Shown here piece after piece: positions 18,946 to 25,798 of a DNA stretch of 42,045 bases (the stretch's first letter is position 1; each line of letters opens with the position of its first letter). The stretch is from Acidimicrobiales bacterium (GTDB lineage: Bacteria > Actinomycetota > Acidimicrobiia > Acidimicrobiales > SZUA-35), in the NCBI GenBank assembly GCA_020630195.1, contig JAHDBV010000036.1, positions 1 through 42,045 on the forward strand. Direction: 5' to 3'. A program made the position numbers and the translations under genes. The notes below the pieces were generated by a model that saw nothing but the letters and a program-made list of their open reading frames with translations, was not told where the DNA came from and ran no database searches.

Positions 18946-19695
18946 ATGTCGGGCATCCTCCGTCTTCTCGCCGCGCTCGTCGCCGGAGCGCTCGCGGGCG
19001 CGATCGGTTGGTCGCTCGCCCCCACCGGCGATCCCACGGCCGTGGCCACGCTCCGTCTCGACGATCAGGAAGTCCGCTGGCCCTACCACGACGCGGTCAT
19101 CCAGACGCAGGCTGCGTTGGTCGACCGGGACGACGTGCGGGACGAGATCGCAGAGACCGCGGGCGTGCCCGTGGCCGAGCTGCTGGATCTCAACACCTCG
19201 GTGCCGAGAAACCAGACCATCTTCGACGTCACGGCGACCGCAACGACCAGGACTGCCGCCGTCGGGTTGGTCGATGCCACCGCCGCCGTGTTGATCGAGC
19301 GCAACGTGGCGGAACGTTCGGCCGGCCTTGCGGACCGGACCGCCGCCATCGAGTCGGAGCTGGCGTTGCTCGAGATCGATCTGTCGCGCCAGCGTCGCTC
19401 GCTCGAGAACGCTGACACCTCCGAGGCCGATCGGTTGATCGCCGAGGGGCGACTGTCCGCCACAGCGCAGCGTCTCGGCACGCTGGAGGTCGAGCTGTCG
19501 TCACTCGGCGAGGCAGCGGGCGTGATCCGTCCGCAGCTCGTCCTCGTCCGGCCCGGCGAGGTCGTCGATCGCGAGCGCACCCGGGCCGTGACGGCCGTTT
19601 CGGCCGGAATCGGCGTTGCATTGCTGGTGGCTGCTGCCGCTGGCTTCAGCCGGCCCCGCTCGCCCAGGCCCGTTCGTTCGCTCGCCGCCGCATGA
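18946..19695 (+). CDS. Wzz-like chain-length protein without kinase domain
   Basis: This 249-aa protein has an N-terminal membrane helix (about 5-22) and a helical extracytoplasmic domain. That domain contains FDVTATATTRTAAVGLVDATA and a coiled-coil stretch with many Glu, Leu and Arg (about 125-190). A second helix lies near the C-terminus (about 212-232) with a short basic tail. This topology is that of Wzz/CpsC polysaccharide co-polymerases. The sequence is divergent, and no ATP-binding part follows. It overlaps the next Wzy-like gene by ATGA, which supports a polymerase/chain-length pair. Confidence 0.7.
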   Translation: MSGILRLLAALVAGALAGAIGWSLAPTGDPTAVATLRLDDQEVRWPYHDAVIQTQAALVDRDDVRDEIAETAGVPVAELLDLNTSVPRNQTIFDVTATATTRTAAVGLVDATAAVLIERNVAERSAGLADRTAAIESELALLEIDLSRQRRSLENADTSEADRLIAEGRLSATAQRLGTLEVELSSLGEAAGVIRPQLVLVRPGEVVDRERTRAVTAVSAGIGVALLVAAAAGFSRPRSPRPVRSLAAA

Positions 19696-21113
19696 TCGGC
19701 CGGCGGGCAGCCGCGTTGGTGGTCGGGCTGACTGCGAGCGCGTCCGGAGCGACGGTCGATGTGCGCCGGCTCGGTGTCGAGACCGCCGATCCGCAGCAGT
19801 GGTCGCTCCTCCTGGCCGCTGCCCCGGCAGCGGGGCTTGCGCTGCTCCTCCTCGGTGATCGTCGACGCGCTCAGGCGGCGATCGGTGTCGTCCTTCTCGG
19901 TGTCTGGACACTGATCGGGCTCATCGGCGGGCTCTCCGGCCCGTCGCCGAGCCAAGCGCTGCTGGCCTCCGGCCTCTTCGCCGGTCTCGGGGCGGCGGCC
20001 TGGTCGCTCGTCCGCACCGCCGGCTGGTCGCCACTGTTCGCGGTTCTCGCCGGGGTCGCCGCGGTTCACGGCGCTGCGGGAGTCTCGCTTCGGGCGGCCG
20101 GCTTCATTCCCGCGCTCACCGAAGAGGGCCGGCTCGTCCTGCTCGCCTATGAACCGAATCATCTCGCACGGATCGCCGCCCTCGGCGCGGTCGCAGCGGT
20201 CTCACTCGCGCTGAACGCCGGCCGATCCTGGATTCACCTCGCTGCCTGGCCGGTGGTCGTCGCCTGCTCCGTGGCAGTGCTGCTCACGCAGAGCCGAACG
20301 GGTGCCGCGGCGATGGCCTTCGCCATCGCCGTGCCGGTCATCCGAGCAACGCGCCCGAGACTCACGTTGGTGCTCGTCGCCGTCGCCATGCTCACCGTGG
20401 GTGCGATCGGCGTGAGCGGTCTGGCCGGTCCCGTCGTCGAAACGATCTCCCGGACGGGTGACCGGTCGCTGGCGGACATACGCACCGGCAACGGGCGGAC
20501 CGAACTCTGGCCCGCGGTGATCCAGGCGTGGATGGACACGCCGTTCGTCGGGGTGGGCCCCGGGACGGACTTCGCAGTCGTGTCGGAGATGCGGCGTGAT
20601 GGCGAGATCGGCTGGCATGCGGAGCACTCGCATTCACTCCTCCTCCATGTGTTGATGACCTCCGGTGCCGCCGGCACGGTGGCATTCGTCGGTGCGATCT
20701 GGGCGGGTTTGATCAGCGGCTGGCGACGGGCCAATCCATGGCCGCTCGCGCTGCTCGTGCTCGTCGGTGTCGACGGGCTCAGCGAAGCCGTGCTGTCGAC
20801 GCCGGGGCCTGCGTGGCTCGTGATCGCTGGTTCGATGGTCGAGGTTCGCTCGCGAGCGACCCACATCCGGGAGCCCGGAAACGCTCGAATGGGGGGAAAC
20901 CAATCCGCGGCACAGCGCGCAGGGCGTCAGCGGCCTCGAGGGCGGTCCGAGCAGGTCGTCCGCAAACCTGATCGCGCCACCGCAGACTTGTTCCACCGCT
21001 TCTTGGGCGACCAGTCTCCACCTCGACGTTCCAACCCGCTTTTCAGTAGCGAGTGGTCACCGAGCAGGATCTCCGCAGTGCTGCCGAAGGCGCGTCGCAC
21101 CGTGCGGCGCTGA
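19692..21113 (+). CDS. Second O-antigen polymerase/ligase-like membrane protein with unusual tail
   Basis: This 473-aa protein has about 10-11 membrane helices in the first 380 residues. TGNGRTELWPAVIQAWMDTPFVGVGPGTDF and WHAEHSHSLLLHVLMTSG, taken as patterns, match the Wzy_C loop (R, then G-x-G, then H-S-H). It is therefore a Wzy/WaaL relative. The last ~90 residues (from about 381) are hydrophilic, Arg/Ser/Pro-rich and unlike the family, as if an original stop had been lost and downstream DNA is now read. The gene is coupled by ATGA to the Wzz-like gene before it. It ends 175 bp before the second BY-kinase; that gap holds no recognisable gene. Confidence 0.78.
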   Translation: MIGRRAAALVVGLTASASGATVDVRRLGVETADPQQWSLLLAAAPAAGLALLLLGDRRRAQAAIGVVLLGVWTLIGLIGGLSGPSPSQALLASGLFAGLGAAAWSLVRTAGWSPLFAVLAGVAAVHGAAGVSLRAAGFIPALTEEGRLVLLAYEPNHLARIAALGAVAAVSLALNAGRSWIHLAAWPVVVACSVAVLLTQSRTGAAAMAFAIAVPVIRATRPRLTLVLVAVAMLTVGAIGVSGLAGPVVETISRTGDRSLADIRTGNGRTELWPAVIQAWMDTPFVGVGPGTDFAVVSEMRRDGEIGWHAEHSHSLLLHVLMTSGAAGTVAFVGAIWAGLISGWRRANPWPLALLVLVGVDGLSEAVLSTPGPAWLVIAGSMVEVRSRATHIREPGNARMGGNQSAAQRAGRQRPRGRSEQVVRKPDRATADLFHRFLGDQSPPRRSNPLFSSEWSPSRISAVLPKARRTVRR

Positions 21114-21275
21114 CCAGCGTACGCCGATCTGCGTTTCGCGATCCGACGGGACCGGAAGCGCCTGCCCGAAGACGCGTTGCGTGCCTCTGCGTCCCCGTGC
21201 GACCTCAGGCGCGTGCTGCCCGCTCCGGGGGCGAGCAGGTGGATCGCCCTAACGTCCCGACGGCCGGGACGCCCC

Positions 21276-21281
21276 TACACT
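21276..21281 (+). promoter_or_regulatory. -10 box TACACT for a leaderless BY-kinase transcript
   Basis: TACACT ends 7 nt before the GTG start of the BY-kinase gene at 21289, so transcription would begin at or next to the start codon. This is the usual geometry of leaderless actinobacterial genes. There is no ribosome site before the GTG, in agreement. No clear -35 box is visible. Confidence 0.6.
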
Positions 21282-21288
21282 CGCTCCG

Positions 21289-23100
21289 GTGGACGACAAC
21301 GATCTCGAACTACGGGACTACCTCTCGATTCTTCGTCGCCGCTGGATCTGGGTGTTGCTCCCGCTCTCGATCGTCCCGCTGATCGCCGGATACAACTCGT
21401 CGCGTAGCGACGACGTATTCCGCTCGACGACGTCGGTGATCCTGCAGACGAGTGCAGCTCAAGACGCAACGGGACAAGGCAACTTCTCAACGTCCAAGCT
21501 AGCTCGCGACATGGAGAACGAGATCAACGTCGCGAACGGCGACGAAGTCGTCAACGCGGTTGCCAACGCCCTCGGTTTTGTTCCAGCGGTATCGGTGTCG
21601 AACCCGGACTTCGCGGACATTCTCCAGTTCACCGCGACGGCCGATGATCCCGAGACCGCGGCGCTGGCGGCCAACACGTGGGCCCAGACCTATGTCGATA
21701 CCAGTCGGAGTCGCGCCCAGTCTTCGGTCGACACTGCGGTCGACCAGTTGCAGAGCCGCCTTCGAGCACTTCGGCTCGAACGTCAGACGCTCCGAACAGA
21801 TCTCGTCGCCCTCGAGGACGATGAACTGGAGCTGACCGGCCAGATCAGCGCCGAACAAGCGATTCTCGACCAGCGAATTCAAGTCGTGCTGGCCAACGAT
21901 GGTGTGCCGGCGCTGGATGACGACGTTCTCGCATCGCAGACACGGATCAGCAACCTGCAGGCCCAGCTGGATCAGGCTGCGTTGGCGCGTCAGCGTTTGG
22001 CGGGCGAGCTCGAGCCTGAGCTCAACGTCATTGACTCGCAAGTCGCCTCGATCGCCCGCAACATCGCGGACCTTGAGCTCAGTGGCGAGCTTGCAGCATC
22101 CGGCACCGCTCGAATCAACTCATTCGCCGCCCCGAGCGCCACACCGATCAACGCGCCGATCGGCCGGAGCATTGCGCTTGGCGCCGTGGTCGGCGCAATC
22201 CTCGGCGGCGGTTTGGCGTTGCTCGTCGAGAACCTAGATCGGCGAGTGAAAACGCCCTCCGACCTCGAACAAGCGAGCGGAACGCCCGTCCTCGCTGTGA
22301 TTCCAACGACGGATCGGGCCGACGGGGAGCCCGCCCTCATGACGCTACGCGCTCCGACGAGCCCTGTCGCCGATGGCTACCACAAGCTGCGGAGCGCGCT
22401 CCAGTTCGTCTCTCAGAGCCGACGGCTCCGCTCGATCGTCGTGACGAGTGCGAACGAATCCGAAGGGAAGACTGCGAGCGCAGCGAACCTCGCATGGGCG
22501 ATTGCTGCGACAGGCAAGAAAGTCGTGTTGATCGACGCCGACCTCCGGCGACCCAGGCTTCACAAGGTCTACGGAGCAGTACTGTCTCCAGGCCTTACCG
22601 ACGTGCTCCTGAGCGACCTCAAGATCGCCGACGCCGTTGCCACGGTGCAACATGAAGGCAATGAGATGGTCGTTCTGGCCGCGGGAACCATGCCACCGAA
22701 CCCAGGTGACTTCTTGGCATCCCCGTCGTTCACTTCGCTGCTGCGCCAAGTAGTCGAAGGCGCCGACATGGTGGTGATCGATGCGCCTCCGGTACTGCCG
22801 GTCGCTGATGCACTGACGATCGCCCCCCACGTCGACGGGGTTCTACTTGTTTCGCTCGCAGGGTCCACAACGAAGGATGAGGTCGGGACAGCGGCGCGCC
22901 TCGTGGAACAAGCTGGAGGCACTGTGCTTGGCACGGCACTGATTGGAGCAGACGTCTCGGCGGTCTACGGACGCTCGGCGTACTACGGAAACAATCCGAA
23001 GGCGGATAAGCCTCCAAGCCTTCAGGTCACCTCAGGCAGCGGCATCAATACGAACGGCTCGGACGCTGTCAAGCTGTTTCCGGTGGCTTCGGAGCAGTGA
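21289..23100 (+). CDS. Wzz-type chain-length regulator fused to BY-kinase (second copy)
   Basis: The 603-aa product starts at GTG 21289, directly after a -10 box, with DLELRDYLSILRRRWIWVLL leading into the first helix. A long periplasm-side coiled coil (about 140-270) is followed by helix two (about 300-318). The kinase domain has Walker A SANESEGKTA (387-396), A' VVLIDADLRRPR (412-423) and Walker B MVVIDAPP (494-501). Three tyrosines sit near the C-terminus (VYGRSAYYGNN). It is a complete tyrosine autokinase that should regulate polymerisation and export. It is transcribed from its own promoter and may serve a different polysaccharide from the kinase at 15558, since the two differ in the A' motif, coiled-coil length and tail. 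Confidence 0.92.
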   Translation: MDDNDLELRDYLSILRRRWIWVLLPLSIVPLIAGYNSSRSDDVFRSTTSVILQTSAAQDATGQGNFSTSKLARDMENEINVANGDEVVNAVANALGFVPAVSVSNPDFADILQFTATADDPETAALAANTWAQTYVDTSRSRAQSSVDTAVDQLQSRLRALRLERQTLRTDLVALEDDELELTGQISAEQAILDQRIQVVLANDGVPALDDDVLASQTRISNLQAQLDQAALARQRLAGELEPELNVIDSQVASIARNIADLELSGELAASGTARINSFAAPSATPINAPIGRSIALGAVVGAILGGGLALLVENLDRRVKTPSDLEQASGTPVLAVIPTTDRADGEPALMTLRAPTSPVADGYHKLRSALQFVSQSRRLRSIVVTSANESEGKTASAANLAWAIAATGKKVVLIDADLRRPRLHKVYGAVLSPGLTDVLLSDLKIADAVATVQHEGNEMVVLAAGTMPPNPGDFLASPSFTSLLRQVVEGADMVVIDAPPVLPVADALTIAPHVDGVLLVSLAGSTTKDEVGTAARLVEQAGGTVLGTALIGADVSAVYGRSAYYGNNPKADKPPSLQVTSGSGINTNGSDAVKLFPVASEQ

Positions 23101-23104
23101 GCTC

Positions 23105-23218
23105 ATGCGCGTGAAGACCCTCAACAGAGAATCCTTTCACCGCTACATCTCCACCGAGAAGGGTCCTCGGCACCACCTGCCGCTTGGCATACGGTGCGTG
23201 GGTCCTGGGTTGACATGA
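23105..23218 (+). CDS. 37-aa ORF coupled to the methyltransferase gene
   Basis: An ATG 5 nt after the BY-kinase stop opens 37 codons that end in TGA overlapping the methyltransferase ATG (ATGA, 23215-23218). About 26 of 36 third positions are G or C, so it looks translated. GGAG lies upstream at roughly 10 nt. The peptide is basic (Arg2, 8, 13, 22, 30; two Lys; three His), has one Cys (31) and three Pro, and contains no membrane helix. It has no homologue I recognise and lacks the lasso leader signature. It may be a substrate or leader peptide for the methyltransferase, or only a coupling uORF. Confidence 0.45.
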   Translation: MRVKTLNRESFHRYISTEKGPRHHLPLGIRCVGPGLT

Positions 23219-24180
23219 CGTACGAGCTAAACGACTTCGCCCGGATGATCGCTGACAACGATCGACGTACTGCCTATTTGGAGGCCATCGACCGCCATGC
23301 CGCTGGCGCACGGGTACTCGATCTCGGGTGCGGCTCCGGCTTCTTCACTCTGGCTGCACTGCACGCCGGAGCATCACACGTGACGGCGGTCGACGTCGCC
23401 GATGCAGTTGAGACTCTTCCTCGGGTCCTTCAGGACAATGGTCTCGCTGATCGCGCGAGCGTGTTTCGCGGCGATGCAACGAGGCTCGATGGCTCGTTCG
23501 ATCTCATCATCTCTGACCTACGGGGAGCGTCCCCTCTCTACCGCAACCACCTCGGAGTTCTCGATCACGCTCACGAACGACTCACGGCTGGCGGCATCGT
23601 CCTCCCCAGTCACGACCGTTTGATGGCGGTGGCCATCACTGATGAGACTTGGCGCACCTCGACACTACAGAGCTACGCATTGGATGACGTCGACTGGAGC
23701 GGTGTCACCGATGTCGTCTTCGCCGGCTCGCGTCGCACGCCGGACCTCTTGCCTGATGAGGTCGTGACCACGTCTGGCTGCTGGAGCGAGATCGACTATC
23801 GCGACCGCGACTCTCTGAAACGAGGTCTCCTCGAGGGCGAACCGGTCGTGACTGCAACGCGGGACGCCGAGATCGGCGCCATCGCGTTGTTCTTCGAGGC
23901 CGAGATCGACAAGGGTCTGCGCTATAGCACAGGCCCGGGCAATCGCTATCCAACCTACGGTAGAATGCGCCACGGCTTGAGAGAACCGCTGGCGATCGCC
24001 AAAGGTGATGCGGTGGCGATCAAGATCTCAGCACGACGGTCGGCAGCCGAGTGGCACTGGGAATGGTCGGTCGAGGCACCGGCTGGGAGGGCGTCGGCGA
24101 CATCCTTCGACGGAAGGCCCCTCGCAGCCGCTGCAAGCGCTGCACCACTCAAGCCAGGCGATTTACGCCAACTGCTCTGA
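23215..24180 (+). CDS. Class I SAM methyltransferase, PRMT-like
   Basis: ATG 23215 (321 aa) starts TYELNDFARMIADNDRRTAY, which aligns by eye with the helix before the fold in protein arginine methyltransferases. Motif I is VLDLGCGSGFFTL, followed by VTAVDVA. The segment FDLIISDLRG stands where PRMTs have S-E-x-M-G, so the first catalytic Glu is Asp and the second of the double-E loop is missing. The C-terminal half keeps PRMT barrel features (RYSTGPGNRYPTYGRM, PLAIAKGDAVAIKIS). Arginine methylation is therefore doubtful; another O- or N-target is possible. It is coupled to the 37-aa ORF and follows the BY-kinase. It faces the lasso precursor genes across a hairpin, so membership in the lasso pathway is open. 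Confidence 0.72.
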   Translation: MTYELNDFARMIADNDRRTAYLEAIDRHAAGARVLDLGCGSGFFTLAALHAGASHVTAVDVADAVETLPRVLQDNGLADRASVFRGDATRLDGSFDLIISDLRGASPLYRNHLGVLDHAHERLTAGGIVLPSHDRLMAVAITDETWRTSTLQSYALDDVDWSGVTDVVFAGSRRTPDLLPDEVVTTSGCWSEIDYRDRDSLKRGLLEGEPVVTATRDAEIGAIALFFEAEIDKGLRYSTGPGNRYPTYGRMRHGLREPLAIAKGDAVAIKISARRSAAEWHWEWSVEAPAGRASATSFDGRPLAAAASAAPLKPGDLRQLL

Positions 24181-24231
24181 CATCGAGAGCCCAGGACCGC
24201 GGCTGACATCTCTGGCGACGGGGTAGAACGT

Positions 24232-24262
24232 CCGCTGCCCACCTCTTGGAGGTGGGCAGCGG
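24232..24262. terminator. Bidirectional hairpin terminator between methyltransferase and lasso precursor genes
   Basis: CCGCTGCCCACCTC (24232-24245) and GAGGTGGGCAGCGG (24249-24262) are perfect inverted arms of 14 bp with a TTG loop. It lies between two convergent genes, 52 bp after the methyltransferase stop and 40 bp beyond the precursor-1 stop. No T-tract follows, which is usual in high-GC genomes. Confidence 0.75.
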
Positions 24263-24301
24263 CACGGTCGGTGGGACGGATAGGCCCGTCGAACCAATGA
24301 C

Positions 24302-24466
24302 TCAGGGTTCGACGACTTCGCAGCCAGCTAGCTGGCCGTTCACGATCGTCTCGGACGCCATGCCTGTGCCCCCACCAACGCCGTCGTTGCAGGAGCCACC
24401 AGCACCCAGGGTCAGAACCGAAAGGTCCCCAAGGCACTCGAGCTCCGGCGCTTCATAATCCCGCAT
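24302..24466 (-). CDS. Lasso peptide precursor 1 (54 aa)
   Basis: The ATG follows TTGGAG at a 6-nt gap. Residues 1-20 are the leader and fit the lasso signature YxxPxLxxxGxxxxxTxx exactly: Tyr4 (-17), Pro7 (-14), Leu9 (-12), Gly13 (-8) and Thr19 (-2). The inferred 34-residue core begins at Gly21. Core Gly1 and Asp8 would form an 8-residue macrolactam ring with sequence GAGGSCND. The tail is Gly-rich (G9 V10 G11 G12 G13 T14 G15 M16) and ends near Cys29 with acidic residues and a terminal Pro34. Cys6 (ring) and Cys29 (tail) can form a disulfide, as in class III lasso peptides. The core has no Phe, Trp, Tyr, His, Lys or Arg. Maturation genes B1, B2 and C lie at 27545-30096. Confidence 0.9.
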   Translation of the reverse strand: MRDYEAPELECLGDLSVLTLGAGGSCNDGVGGGTGMASETIVNGQLAGCEVVEP

Positions 24467-24490
24467 CACACACTCCAATTTCCGCCAACA

Positions 24491-24508
24491 CCGGGATACG
24501 TTTCCCGG
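24491..24508. promoter_or_regulatory. Inverted repeat between the two lasso precursor genes
   Basis: CCGGGATACGTTTCCCGG has 6-bp outer arms around an inner ACGT, an 18-bp palindrome with one mismatched pair. It lies 25 bp before the start of precursor 1, downstream of precursor 2 on the transcribed strand. It could be an attenuating or processing hairpin that sets the ratio of the two peptides, or an operator. A separate perfect palindrome AGTTGCAACT sits at 24532-24541. Confidence 0.4.
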
Positions 24509-24588
24509 CTGTTGCCGTCCAGGTTACACTCAGTTGCAACTCATGGCGAGCGAAGATGTGCTCAGGGCATCACGTCTCGCTTGGTCGG

Positions 24589-24747
24589 CTACTCCACCTC
24601 GCAGCCAGCGGGCTGGCCGTTCACGATCGTCTGGGACGCCATTCCTGTGCCCCCACCAACGCCGTCGTTGCAGGAGCCACCCTGCCCCAACGTCAGGACC
24701 GAAAGGTCCCCAAGGCACTCGAGCTCCGGTGCTTCATAGTCCCGCAT
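24589..24747 (-). CDS. Lasso peptide precursor 2 (52 aa)
   Basis: This is the paralogue of the precursor at 24302, with an identical 20-residue leader (Tyr4, Pro7, Leu9, Gly13, Thr19 all present) and the same ribosome site. The inferred 32-residue core starts with ring residues GQGGSCND (Gly1 to Asp8), keeps the Gly-rich stretch and Cys29, and ends in Glu-Val-Glu. Substitutions relative to copy 1 are core Ala2 to Gln, Glu19 to Gln and Leu26 to Pro, plus a shortened end. I chose the inner ATG 24747; a longer upstream frame adds a basic stretch with no leader feature and would bury the ribosome site. It is the first gene behind the promoter at 24797-24826. Confidence 0.9.
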   Translation of the reverse strand: MRDYEAPELECLGDLSVLTLGQGGSCNDGVGGGTGMASQTIVNGQPAGCEVE

Positions 24748-24796
24748 CACACACTCCAATTTCCGCCGCCAGACCTGCTGCCTGGCTCGTCTCGAT

Positions 24797-24826
24797 AACG
24801 TACGGTTGCATCTTGCAGTCACACAA
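24797..24826 (-). promoter_or_regulatory. Promoter of the lasso precursor genes
   Basis: On the minus strand TTGTGT (24826-24821) and TACGTT (24802-24797) are separated by 18 bp, a sigma70-like arrangement. Transcription would start near 24790 and run about 43 nt before the ATG of precursor 2. Confidence 0.55.
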
Positions 24827-24833
24827 CCAGCGG

Positions 24834-24846
24834 CCCGAATTTCGGG
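24834..24846. promoter_or_regulatory. Candidate operator CCCGAATTTCGGG
   Basis: This 13-bp palindrome (6-bp arms, central T) lies 7 bp upstream of the -35 box of the precursor promoter, inside the divergent region shared with the kinase gene. The position suits an activator, or a regulator of both directions. No regulator gene is seen in the cluster. Confidence 0.35.
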
Positions 24847-24949
24847 GATGCCCTATATGTGTTGGCGCCAGCTCCGATAGGGACAGATGGTGGTGGCGAC
24901 GAGGCGAACGAGCGCATCGCCCAACGCAGGCGCAAGAGTCCGGGTAGCG

Positions 24950-25798
24950 ATGAGCAGGTTCGTTGTCTACGGAGTCACGGTCGAGGGACCGAGGCCAGCG
25001 ACGTTCCGAACGCCACCGAGCACGGCCTCGCCAGGGCTGCTCATCGCGGCAGGCGGAAGCGAGCCTCTTGGCCACCGCTTCGACATCGACACGAGTGCCT
25101 CGGCTTGTCTCGATGGCACCAGGCTCTGGTTCGCAGACCATGTCGGGGCCGGGCCGAACACCGCCGAGCACCTGCTGTTCGACGTCGCTGTCCCGATCGC
25201 TTTGACGATGCTCGGCCAACCGGTCCTTCACGCCGCATCGGTTGGGTTGGGCCGAGACTGCATACTCCTCGTCGGCCCCTCGGGTGCGGGCAAGTCGACG
25301 CTGGTCGCCGCGCTCTCGCGTCTCGGTTGGACCGTCTGGTCCGACGACGCCACGCGAGTCGAACGCTCCCTGGGCGAGCTACTGGCGCACCCCTCCTATC
25401 CGTGTATTCGCCTCCACCCCGGCTCGGAGTACCTGGACGGCGAACGAGCAGGACCGTTCGCGGAGTACTCCGAGAAGCGGCGGTTGCAGCTCGATGCATC
25501 CGAGTTTGCGGACGGTCCGGGCAGCGTACGTGGTGTCGTATTCCTGCGCGGCGACGGCCGACTCGACCTCCGGCGGACCCGAAGCGCATCAGCCGCGGCC
25601 CAACTCGCCCAACAGGTCTTTCATCCAGGCGGTCCCATGGGTCCGATAGAGCGACTGTCGATCGCTGCCTCGGTGGTCGGGGCCGTGCCGACGTACGAGC
25701 TCTCGTACCCTCACGTCTTTGGCGCCGTCGAAGACGTCGCCAATAGGCTTCGTGAAGCTCTCAAGGTCAGTCCCGATACCACGAGGCCTGAAGGTTGA
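24950..25798 (+). CDS. HPr-kinase-like lasso peptide tailoring kinase
   Basis: From ATG 24950 the protein (282 aa) starts MSRFVVYGVTVEG, matching relatives in lasso clusters; ATG 24887, with AGGGA before it, would add 21 residues. A beta-rich N-terminal part is followed by PVLHAASVGLG and the P-loop GPSGAGKST (109-117). WSDDATRV follows, the site of the HPr-kinase S-D-D motif, and then a C-terminal helical part. True HPr kinases belong to the carbon-catabolite system; short relatives in lasso clusters phosphorylate the peptide, as shown for the paeninodin-type enzymes, where the C-terminal Ser is modified. These precursors end in Pro or Glu, so any target must be internal (Ser5, Thr14, Ser18 or Thr20). 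The tail overlaps the ABC gene by 32 bp. Confidence 0.82.
   Translation: MSRFVVYGVTVEGPRPATFRTPPSTASPGLLIAAGGSEPLGHRFDIDTSASACLDGTRLWFADHVGAGPNTAEHLLFDVAVPIALTMLGQPVLHAASVGLGRDCILLVGPSGAGKSTLVAALSRLGWTVWSDDATRVERSLGELLAHPSYPCIRLHPGSEYLDGERAGPFAEYSEKRRLQLDASEFADGPGSVRGVVFLRGDGRLDLRRTRSASAAAQLAQQVFHPGGPMGPIERLSIAASVVGAVPTYELSYPHVFGAVEDVANRLREALKVSPDTTRPEG

Larger units (their letters stand above)
24318..24767. repeat. Direct repeat pair carrying the two lasso precursor genes
   Basis: Positions 24318-24486 and 24599-24767 are nearly identical, offset by 281 bp. They cover most of each precursor gene plus its ribosome site and about 20 bp of upstream sequence. I count 13 base differences in the first 49 codons, only three of them changing the protein (Ala22Gln, Glu39Gln, Leu46Pro). 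This is a recent tandem duplication under selection to keep the peptide. Confidence 0.85.

Noticed and set aside
17140-19089. 649-codon open frame on the minus strand opposite the WbaP-like and Wzz-like genes
   Set aside because: It is antisense to two clearly recognisable genes; it is Glu/Arg/Asp-rich, as expected for the mirror of GC-biased codons, and shows no domain.
20634-21021. Minus-strand frames in the region behind the second Wzy-like gene
   Set aside because: Short, without start signals or recognisable domains; could be remnants but cannot be supported.
23105-23218. The 37-aa ORF as a third lasso precursor
   Set aside because: It lacks the YxxPxL...G...T leader pattern and a Gly1 with Asp/Glu at 7-9.
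24232-24767. Repeats here as a possible CRISPR or small RNA array
   Set aside because: There are only two long copies containing coding genes and one hairpin; no short regularly spaced repeats.
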